In this document: positions 54,801 to 64,000 of the stretch, one piece after another
How the letters are laid out: every line of letters begins with the position of its first letter
How positions within the stretch are numbered: the first letter of the stretch is position 1
Assembly: GCA_027186245.1 (NCBI GenBank)
Contig: CP114485.1
Coordinates: 2,170,001-2,234,000, forward strand
Reading direction: 5' to 3'
Source of the DNA: Coriaria nepalensis
Lineage: Eukaryota > Streptophyta > Magnoliopsida > Cucurbitales > Coriariaceae
Length of the DNA stretch: 64,000 nt
Notes under the pieces: model-generated
The model's database searches: none
What the model was told of the DNA's origin: nothing
The model's input: only the letters and a program-made list of their open reading frames with translations
Program-made: the position numbers and the translations under genes

Positions 54801-57077
54801 TTCATTACGGATTACAGTAAGGCGTTTACCTGATCATAGAATCAGAAGATCCTGATAAGCAAAATCTGCAAGAAAGAAAATTTTAATGTTACTAAATGTT
54901 CACCACACAAAATAAAAGTTATCATGTTATAAAAGCTGATTTACGAAGGGATGACCTAAGTCTAACCAAGCCTCAAATCCGATTCTGTCCTCCATACAGT
55001 ATAAAAGAGCTAAATTATAATCCCTCAACTCCTTTACCACAATGCTGGAGATTTCTAATTTCATCAGAAGAAAATGTCATTCTCTGTCTAGAACGTGCAA
55101 AAAAGGCCTTGTAGGGCATCTTTGAATTTCATTTGCAGTATGCATAACAATGAAAGTTCCAAGCACACTCTATAATTTGAACTGACAGTAGTCATTGATT
55201 TTCCTTTATAAAAAGGAAGCTGCCATTATTCTTTGAGACACAAATGAAGACTCCATTCAACAAACCTGCCAGTGGAATCCAAAAGCAGAGCCCTAATGTT
55301 GTCTGTATGCCCTCTTAACTTCATGGTCTTTGAACCAGTTCTTGGATCCCAAACACGCACAACCTAGAGAAATCCAAGAAATAGGGATGGAAAGTGATTC
55401 TCTGCAATACTGTCAATTACTTTCTATACGTATTTGTTGTACTTTCTATGAGCAAGTGAAGTGTTGTAATTATAAACAAAAGCGTCAGAACATACCTTCT
55501 CAGTTCCACCAGACACAAGAAGGGATCCACTATTGTTTAATGCTAAAGCATAAACTGAGTCTTTATGGCCTTTGGCGGCAATATATCCATGGGATTGAGT
55601 TGTGTGCGTTGAAATACCATTGCTTGAGCTGATATTCCGCAAACTTGTAGTTGTAAGTGAGTTCCCAGAGCCATTAGTAACGTTATCGCATTCATTTTCC
55701 ATTGCTTCACTTTGCTTTGATAACGGAGCACAAGCAGCTTCAAGATCCCATATGAAGACCTCCCCACCAAGGCCTCCAGAGGCAACAACATTGGCCTAAA
55801 ATATACAACACTACAAAAGGATCATAAATGATCTCCATGAAAAAGAATACTGCCATCTAAGCAGCATTTCCATTATTAAACTGTATATAAGATTCTGATG
55901 GGAGAAGTCGACAAATCTAAAGGAACCTCACATGCAGGCAGTTTATGAAGTCACGAAAAGGTCGGACAAAGAAATTACATTGTTATCCGCAGAGGCGAGA
56001 CAAGTAACATAATCAGAGTGTTGGCGCAAAGTCTTGGTACATATTCCATCGGATAATCCATTCCATGTCTGATGTATATCAAAAGAAAAAACACCAAATC
56101 AGTCCATGAAACCAATGAAAAGAGATTAAAGAACCAATAAAAGTGGTCAATGTCGATGTACCTTCAATGTGGTATCTGAAGAACAGGAAACAAGTGTATT
56201 ATCACCGACGAAGACAGCATCATTAACCTTCAAAATTGTAAGAATGCATTTACATATCAACAAGTTCTCCAAATCAAAACTATCTTTCTTGGGATATTGA
56301 CAGGTACAATCAACTCATAATCTGCTTGGAGCACATATGACAACTCTAAGTGGATAAAAAGAAATTGATTGTTCCCTCAACCTCAAGATGGTGCTTTAAC
56401 ATCAAATAAACATCTTAAAGACATTGAGTAATGAAGTTGAGCAATACCAGAAACAAGACAGAGACTAAGAAGTTAATTAACATAATGGCCACAAGGAAAA
56501 AGCAGGAAAGAGGTACCCAATCCACATGAGACTCGTATGTTGCAGAACATGAAGCAGCATCTTCAGCCAATGCCCATCTTTTTAGAGTACCATCACGGCT
56601 CCCAGTAAAGAGGTAATCATAGCCATCACTTGATGATTTTAGCAAAGTCAGACAATTTACCCCAGCATAATGCTGAAAAGGAAATTAACAGCTCATATTG
56701 ACTTAATAATAAGATGATTGGTCCATCAAAAATGACAGTACAGAAAATTCTAACGATAATAAGATGATCACTCCGTCAAAAGATATGACATTTAACTAGA
56801 ATATTCTGAACCATTGTATTTTAACACAAATTGGATTGCACTGTTACATGTACACTGGACAGATGCCAGAAACAGTTTTTTCATCGTTACTTCCAAAACC
56901 CAAAAATCAAAAGAAATCATTTAGTTGTAGAATTATAAAAGGATAGATTGAACTCATACAGGCACCAAATCACTATACCTTCGAGTCATCAGCATCATTC
57001 AGCACGTAAGTCAACCTCTTCTCTTTACGAGGACGAGTAGAATTGGATGTGTTCCCTGCACTACCCACACGGTGCAT
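51854..57077 (-). CDS. WDR48: WD40 protein, WDR48/UAF1 homologue
   Basis: In animals and fungi WDR48 binds and activates ubiquitin-specific proteases of the USP1/12/46 group. The plant homologue (At3g05090, LRS1 as I recall) is tied to lateral root development. Seventeen exons on the minus strand join in phase to 761 residues: 57077-56979, 56672-56517, 56227-56162, 56068-55979, 55795-55496, 55363-55266, 54865-54830, 54726-54606, 54505-54269, 54049-53954, 53818-53753, 53595-53557, 53478-53344, 53077-52716, 52611-52518, 52310-52119, 51952-51854. WD repeats fill about 34-400 ([94 protein letters not shown]). The C-terminal DUF3337-type region follows ([20 protein letters not shown], ending [20 protein letters not shown]). 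The start [20 protein letters not shown] fits the family and follows a likely 5' UTR acceptor (AAATGTTTTAG), so a non-coding first exon lies near 57700. Exon 7 is only 36 bases. Confidence 0.95.
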
Positions 57078-57736
57078 TGGAGAAACCGCTAAAACATTTC
57101 AAGTAAATAAACAAGAAATTAGATCTCAATAATCCTTCAGCTACTATATCTTAAAAATATTGCACGTGCATGCTACAATTGTAAGAGCTAAAACTGTGTT
57201 TGTATTTATTCCAAATATAAAAAAACTGGATAATTTCATGATGGAACGTAGTACTCATATCTATTCAGTTATCATGCGATATCATTCGGCCAATGTTCAA
57301 AGTAATAGCATTAAATATATGGATTAGGTTTCACCAGAAACATAAAATGCACCGCAATAGAAGTACGGATTCTTTAATAGGCCACAACATGGATGCCAAA
57401 TAATCGAGTATCAAACGCTGCTTCCAAAATGAAAATTCGTTACAGAAAATGACCTCAGTCAAGCATTCAAACGCCTAAAAAACCCTCGTCGCACAGAAAG
57501 CTTAAAAAACCAATCGATCTTCACGTAATTTACCAATCTGATCATGAGCTCTTAAATTCCAGACTAAAATGAACCAAACAACAAGATGATTCCAAGATAC
57601 ATTAATAAAAAGAAGTTAGACAAGATAACCAGATTCAACCTCCAGTTCCTTCAACACAGTCAGGGCAAGGGAATAATCAAAGCAAATGAGGAAATTAGGG
57701 TGGAGGAAGTGCAACCCGAACCTTAAGGAAATCGCT

Positions 57737-57778
57737 TATTCTTCTTCTTCTTATTCTTCTTCTTCTTCTTCTTCTTCC
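57737..57778. repeat. TTC microsatellite in the WDR48 5' leader region
   Basis: An imperfect run of about 13 TTC units (GAA on the coding strand), placed where the non-coding first exon of the WD40 gene is expected. The 79-codon frame across it is an artefact of the repeat. Confidence 0.85.
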
Positions 57779-58107
57779 AGCGCCGAATTCCGAAATTTAG
57801 GAGGGAGAGAGAGACAGAGTGGAGGAGATGAGCTTTCCTTCTGGCCTGGGCCGACCTCTGTGTGTGTGGCCGAGCCCTTTGACTTGAGGGTGATATGGTC
57901 ATTTCACAGTGATCAAGATTTATAATTAAGATCATTAAAGAGAGTGTGTAGAAAAAATGAAAATAATATAACTAGTAATAGACTTATCAATTCCCGAAAG
58001 TATCCTCGTCTCATATCCTTCTATCTGATGAGAGGGAAAACCGGATCCATACATTAAGAGGTCCGATTTATATAGAATCCATTTTCGTCACGCCTCATCA
58101 AATCATT

Positions 58108-58144
<37 letters not shown>

Positions 58145-59628
58145 TATGGTTTTATAAATGCTTTCTTGTTTATTGCATTTATAGCCCCATAATTTGTTGT
58201 ATTTACGTATAAGCCACATCATCACGAATCATTCCGTTTTGTATCATGTAAAGAAACTTAAGGAAACAAAAGTTTTATTGGATTTATTATATAATTTTTC
58301 AAATTTTTTTCATTAAGATAAATAATCTAAATCAATAAAATTAACAATCAAAATTATTATTTTATATAATTTGTACAACTAAATAATTACAAATAAATCA
58401 CTAATTTCATTTTTCTTCGCTTTTATTCCTTAATTTATTTTATTTACTCTCAAGAAATAATCCAAGTGCTTCTTAATAATCTTTTTTTTTTTTTAAAAAT
58501 AATTTTTAAATGTAAAAATTGATATAATTTTAAATTAAATTTAGTCCATAAAATAAAATATAATTATTAAATTCAGACCACATAAATATTTAAAAAAAAT
58601 AAATAAATTAAATTCCAACGGTCTATAGGTAGTAGGTAGTTTAGTTTTTTCTACCGGCCATTATTACCAAATTTACCGTTAACGGCAAGACTCTGCAGAA
58701 ACAGATAAAATAATCACCTGTGAGAGAGGTCTACACCAGCTAACCCTTTCAACCAATGATACATCGACACATCATTCAACGAAACCGCATCCAATGGGCT
58801 GATCGTAACGTGGCTGGATTAAAAGGGAGTAAGGAGCATGTTAGTGAGAAGACGGGCACAGAAGTTCAATGACCAAAAAGCACTCATACCTCCTCCACTT
58901 TATTTTCCACTTTTATCCATCCCCCGCTCCCTTCCGCTCCTCTCCTCCAGCCCCCCTGTCTGATTGAAAAAACGTACTTTACTACTACAGTTCAGTTCTA
59001 GATCTAGACCAACTGGAAAAACTAAATAAAAGAATCTTTTTTTTTTCCTTACTAAAAACATGTTCTTTTTTTTGGGTCGCTCAAATGGTAAAAAACAGTA
59101 ATGTAAGAAGTTTCACAACCTCCTAATCAGTAATCAGGGTCCTATAGAGTGTTCAATCATTGAAAGCGACATTCACCCACAAATTCCACTTCATTTTTTT
59201 CCCCCACCTGCTTTTCCATCGTTTTTCTTGGGTTTTGAAAAACTCGATCAGCCACCGACTCACTCTTGTTTTTCTTTCCCAAATTCTAGGGCTTCTGTTT
59301 TATTTTCTTCTTCCTCTTTTGGGTTTCTATCTTTCTTCTCTACGAAGCAAAATCTATAGATTTTGTGTTTTTTTGTGCTGTTGTCTTCTCTTTCACTCTT
59401 GTTCCTTTCTTGTTTGTTGGTTCAGTTTTTTATATCTTTATCACTCTTTGAGTTGTTGCAGATTTTGAGATGACAGATCGGTAGCTAACTTGCTTCCTTT
59501 TGTTATTTCAAGGTTTAAGATCTTTCCTTGGGTTTGCTTTATTTTCTTGCTTAGACCAAATTTAGCTGCATTTTTTTTTTTTTACTTTTTGGTCTTTGGA
59601 GTCTGGGTTTTGTTCTGTTGAATGAGAA
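57779..59628. other. Intergenic between divergent WDR48 and kinesin genes
   Basis: AT-rich DNA with an AT microsatellite of about 16 units at 58111-58142. The kinesin promoter and a CT/T-rich leader occupy about 58880-59628. The 102-codon frame at 59160-59468 lies in that leader, is pyrimidine-driven and is not considered a gene. Confidence 0.55.
58111..58142. repeat. AT microsatellite
   Basis: About 16 AT units in intergenic DNA. Confidence 0.9.
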
Positions 59629-62398
59629 ATGAATAAAATGATAATTCCTATGGAGAAAGAGCAGATCTCATTGCCTTCAGAAGCTAATTTGAAGGAACCT
59701 TTGAAATCATCATTATCCCCTGTTGGATCAAATCCAGATTCCCTTGATGGGCTGCCTCCCATTTCTGAGCCGTCTGATTCCCCGCCTCTTCTCACCGCTA
59801 TCTATACGGACGTCAATATAGTACCAGAGCATGAAAAGAACGAGCTTCAACAAACAGTACTAAATCTAGAAGGTAAAGGATATATAAATATATATTTTTT
59901 CTTTTCAATGGTCATTTTCCAAGGAAAACGGAGGTTAATGATTTAGTACCGTATATCTTCTTGGCTTCTTGCAGGTGAAGTTGCACATTTGAGGATGGAA
60001 ATGAAGCAATTGGACGATAAACGGAGAAAAGCATTGAATAAGATACTAGACATTAAAGGTAGTAGTGTCTGATCTTGCGCCTCAGTTAAAGTATTCTTAA
60101 AAGTAATATTAACAACCTGACTGCACTAACATTTTCAGGCAGCATTCGAGTATTCTGTCGGGTCCGACCATTCCTACCAAAAGAGTCAAGAAGATCCCGA
60201 GAACCAATTCTGTTAGAATCAGAGAAGATTGTGGTTAAGTCAGGCTTGGCCAAGAAAGAATTTGAATTCGATATGGTTTTCTCCCAAGAAGCAAGCCAAG
60301 GTTTGTGTGTAAATATTGATGTCTGTTTTCTTATAAACATTTGGCGAAACATTGTAGTAAATAGTAATATCAGTCATCTTGTGTTTCCGAAACATTGTAG
60401 AGGATGTTTTTGTTGAGGTGGAGCCTATCCTGCATTCTGCACTTGACGGACACAATGTATGCATATTAGCTTATGGTCAGACCGGCACGGGGAAGACTTT
60501 TACAATGGTCCGTTGCCAAACAATGTGAACTCTGTTAATATACTGTGATAAATTTCACTGCAGGATGACTTGAGAACTTAAAAGTCTGAGTACTTCTACA
60601 GGATGGAAAAACCGAGCAGCCTGGGATAGTTCCTCGTGTGCTAAAAGAACTATTTCGTCCAATCAGTTCCAGGAATTCTAGTATGACATTCTCAATGAGC
60701 ATGTTAGAAGTTTACATGGGGTCTCTCCGAGATTTACTCTCCCCAAAACCTGTCTCTAGAACATTTGAACCCGTCACGAGAAGGTGAATAATTTGAATGA
60801 ATAGATATAAATTCATAATCCAAAAGTCAGCTGCTTATTTACGATTTCGCCTGCTCTGTCACAGCAATCTCAACATTCAAACAGGTTCTAAGGGACAGGT
60901 AGAAATCGAGGGTCTAACAGAAGTGCTGATCCCGGATTTTGCAAAAGCTAGATATTGGTATGCTAAAGGAAGGCGGGTTAGATCCACTTCTTGGACTAAT
61001 GTGAACGAGACATCTAGCCGGTCCCACTGGTTTGTTTCCCAATCTAGATTCATCTTTTGTAACTGTTTGATTGGGTTTAGTTTGGCTTGATAGTTATGTC
61101 ATCTGTTTAGTTTCATATATCTAGCTTAACAAGGATCTCCATCTATCGGCATGGGGATGGTTCAGAAGCTAAGAAGGCAGAAGAAGTAAGCAAACTATGG
61201 ATGGTAGATCTTGGAGGTAGTGAGAGATTGTTAAAAACGGGGGCCACTGGATTAACACTTGATGAGGGAAGAGCGATAAATCTTTCTCTTTCAGCTCTAG
61301 GGGATGTTATTGCAGGTCTAAGGAGAAAGAGAGGTCATGTACCTTATAGGCAAGTTCACATCTTTGTGGTCCATAGATTTGTTTTGTTATTTATGAGTTA
61401 TGTATTACTAAGTTCTATCTTTCTTTGTTCGGTCGCTTGCAGAAATAGCAAGCTAACTCAGATTCTCAAAGATTCTCTAGGTGAAGATTCTCTAACTAAG
61501 GAATCAGTTCCATCTAAAAATATTTGATATGCTTGAAATGAATCTTTTCTTTTTTTAAATGGTGTAGGTGATGGTTCAAAGGTATTGATGCTCGTGCACT
61601 TAAGTCCGTGTGATGAAGATATTGGTGAGACAATTTGTTCTCTGAGTTTTGCAAAGAGAGCAAGAGGAATTGAGTCGGGTAGAGAAATACCCGAGGTAGA
61701 GTTTTCCGAATTTCTTCTTGCACATTTTTATTTGATGAATAGTTCACTAACTCTGGCTTTCATTTTCTTCAATTTAGGATTTGAAGAAGCAAATAGAGAA
61801 AAGAGTTGTAGAGCTTGTAGAACAAATGAGAGAAGCTGAAGAGCAATATCAAAATGTCATTAATCAATTGCAGAAGGCCGAATCACTGCTAACCGAAAGC
61901 AAAAATCTAATTTCAACTACATATCAGAATGTTGAGGTTCGAGAAATGACCCCGATAACTCCAAGAGAAGATTTGAAGAATGCAATTGGAACGCCTCGAA
62001 AATCCGAAAAAACAACCCGAAAAAATGCTTTAAATTCTTTGCCTCATTTTATGACTTCTACTGCAGCCAGTCGCCAGAGACAAAGCGATGCAGAAAGAGG
62101 AATTTTAGGAAGCGTGAAAAGTTTTAGATATGGGAACAGAAGCTCTGTCCAATTCACTAGTTCTCATTCTCAATCTACTGGTCATTTAGATCCTATTGTC
62201 AGAGGTATGTCTCGGACTTTACATAGAAAATCTCGTTATGCGGAGACGAATAATATTGTCCAGACAGAGAGTCCGAAATCTAGTGGGCCATGTTTGAAGA
62301 TGGATTCACTTCTGAGGGGTAAGATGGTCACTTCATCAGATCCGAACTTGGCAGCAACACTTCATCGCCATAGAAGAAGGATGTCTGATTTTATGTAA
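59629..62398 (+). CDS. Kinesin-14 family motor protein
   Basis: Ten exons (59629-59872, 59975-60058, 60139-60300, 60401-60507, 60602-60783, 60865-61029, 61125-61349, 61443-61480, 61568-61695, 61778-62398) join in phase to 651 residues. A short Pro/Ser-rich head and a brief coiled coil ([20 protein letters not shown]) lead into the kinesin-14 neck and motor junction ([18 protein letters not shown]). The motor shows the P-loop GQTGTGKT at about 189-196, switch I NETSSRSH, switch [18 protein letters not shown] and [12 protein letters not shown], then [13 protein letters not shown]. After the motor comes a coiled coil ([20 protein letters not shown]) and a basic, Ser-rich tail ending [11 protein letters not shown] family-typical neck and minus-end class are inferred from the neck motif. 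The intron after residue PY(R), 61350-61442, starts with GC instead of GT (AG|GCAAGT). Subgroup assignment (KIN-14 with a short N-terminus and central motor) is tentative. Confidence 0.93.
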
Positions 62399-64000
62399 AC
62401 TAGACAAAAACTAAATAACTTTCTAATTTGGTGAGGTTATTATGTTATGTGTTAACCGTGTGAACTTGATATGTTATGTTGTTTGGTTTCTTATGTACAA
62501 GAGTGGGTTTGGAGTTTCTTCTTGCTTGTTAGTTTTAGGCGTTGATTTTGGCATGGGGATCTGTCAATTTTTTATTTACAGGATCCTTGTTATCAGTGAG
62601 GCTTTTGTTTTGGCTAGTTTAGTGGCTTGGTCTGGTGTTAATTTTCCTTAACTTGATTCTGTAACCTGTAACAATCTTGTTTTCACTCTGTAACTCATAT
62701 AATACATAAACTTAACACTCTTGTTCCAACCATTTGTAGCACTTTCTGAATCTCTCTCCTCCTCTCTCTATCTTTTTTGAGGGGATGATTTATCATAAAT
62801 TTTCCGAGCAGTTATGTAAAGAGAAAGTGCATCTCTTATGCAAGTTATGATGAGGAAAATCAGGTTCTCCATTTCTGCAAGTTTGCATCTCTTCTGAAAT
62901 TGCTGGATATGATCAATTGGTTTTTATGGGATAACTAGTTTTTAAACCCGCAATGCACAGAGATTATAATAAATATATATTATACATTAAATAATATGCA
63001 TTAGGCTTGTGTAAAAATATTCGTATCTGCTATAACCGTTCGATCCGCCGCCGGCGGAGTGGAGATGATGGATAATTTTTCAATTTTTTATATTTATCGC
63101 ACCATATTATCCGACTGATAGCAGATTGGTAGATAACCGTTATATCCACCTGCTCCATGACGGAGCGGAACAACAAATATCATTTAGTTTAAAAATTAAG
63201 CGAGCGATTATCTACCCATTAATTAAAATAACGGATAACGGATAACGGATATGCACGATAGCCGGAGGAAAAAAATATTTTATATATTATGAACAAAACT
63301 AATCTAAAATTGTTTTTAAATAAATAGCTATATATATATATTTTTTTTTTTTTTTATTACAACGACACGAAAAATTGATGGAGCGAGTTGATTTAACATA
63401 GTTGACAAAATAATAATATAAGGTAAAATTAAGATGATGAGTTTACCTTAGTCATAAGAAAAATAGAAAAAAAAAATATATTTTTAAATTAATTTATGTG
63501 CAAAAAAAAGATGTCTTAATAAACTATTATGATTAGAAAAAGTACATAAGTATTTAAATATAACTTCAATTTATTATTTAAAAAAAATATTAAATATTAG
63601 AGTAAACATAAGTTGTAAGTGATAAAAAAGATGAAAGTTAATGAAGATTATGAGTAAGGAAATAATATTTGTAATAAAATAAGTAAAAGGTGTTTTTTTT
63701 AATTTCTCTAATTAAAAAAATGAAATGTAAAATAATTTTTAATTTCTTCAAATTATATCTATGAAAATTCATCATGAACTAAATATGAAAACTAAAAGTT
63801 ACTTTCTATTAGCATTAAATAACAAATGTTAACTTAAATTAGGGATAAAATACCTTTCGATATATATATATATATATATATATCATACTATTAATATATA
63901 TATTACTTAATGGTGAATTCATATCTTGTAAATTATTCCAATAGGAAGAATATAAGATGATTTGTAATTATTAATTAATTAATAAATTGATTAGACTTTA
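62399..64000. other. Intergenic: kinesin 3' flank and AT-rich repeat-like DNA
   Basis: After the kinesin 3' UTR the sequence becomes very AT-rich. At about 63020-63265 it contains scattered ATAACGGAT/ATCCGTTAT-type motifs, a CCGCCGGCGG palindrome near 63049 and three consecutive GGATAAC units near 63233-63250, which looks like a decayed element. An AT microsatellite lies at 63861-63882. No coding sequence is seen to the window end. Confidence 0.55.
63020..63265. repeat. ATCCG/CGGAT motif-rich block, possible decayed element
   Basis: Repeated ATAACGGAT and its inverse, with a central GC-rich palindrome (CCGCCGGCGG near 63049), in otherwise AT-rich DNA. I cannot define clear termini. Confidence 0.35.

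Noticed and set aside
57686..57925. 79-codon frame with a poly-Ser run
   Set aside because: Created by the TTC microsatellite in the presumed WDR48 leader.
59160..59468. 102-codon Phe/Leu-rich frame upstream of the kinesin
   Set aside because: A pyrimidine-rich 5' leader reads as hydrophobic codons; no family resemblance.
37256..63882. Microsatellite and simple-repeat arrays as CRISPR or satellite DNA
   Set aside because: These are short di- and trinucleotide repeats typical of plant DNA, without spacer-repeat structure.

Overview
This window is nuclear DNA of a flowering plant, most probably a eudicot. Genes are split by short AT-rich introns with GT-AG borders, the proteins match plant-only families (plastid PPR-SMR protein, KTN80, LCBK1, plant-type FAD synthetase), and intergenic DNA is AT-rich with microsatellites and MITE-like repeats. 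I joined exons by hand, checking splice sites, reading phase and remembered family protein sequences. No search could be run.

Layout. 1-1299: 3' part of prefoldin subunit 5 (+). 2481-6562: mitochondrial dihydroorotate dehydrogenase (+). 7644-9250: plastid FAD synthetase (+). 9895-10533: GRAM-domain GEM-like protein (-). 11779-14382: an orphan first exon of a CREC-type EF-hand protein, then a wrecked aspartic protease gene (+). 15203-19761: sphingoid base kinase LCBK1 (+). 22196-29001: katanin p80 (+). 29854-31025: MIA40 with a broken frame at its active site (-). 31192-31702: remnant of an oligopeptidase B-like peptidase (+). 32097-33444: HMG-box protein (+). 33847-35652: secreted LRR protein (-). 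36955-38365: two tandem tiny Gly/Pro/Cys-rich genes (-). 39538-42234: MGC-anchored CDK-like kinase (-). 43737-47716: NOP58 missing its 5' half and carrying a nonsense codon, abutting a DYW-type PPR pseudogene (-). 48511-48921: small secreted protein with four CxxxC motifs (-). 49189-51345: plastid PPR-SMR protein (+). 51854-57077: WDR48-like WD40 protein (-). 59629-62398: kinesin-14 (+).

These genes are not an operon or a pathway; they are housekeeping genes in conserved order. From memory, prefoldin 5, PYRD, RibF1, GEM-like, MIA40, the LRR gene, HMGB6, KTN80 and LCBK1 all lie in Arabidopsis At5g23290-At5g23450, while the kinase, NOP58 and WDR48 lie at At3g05050-At3g05090. The window thus appears to join two ancestral blocks. 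The most notable content is the amount of gene decay inside an otherwise conserved block (five broken loci plus one orphan exon) and the small cysteine-rich genes that simple ORF calling splits or misses. I see no CRISPR array, rRNA, clear tRNA or intact transposon.
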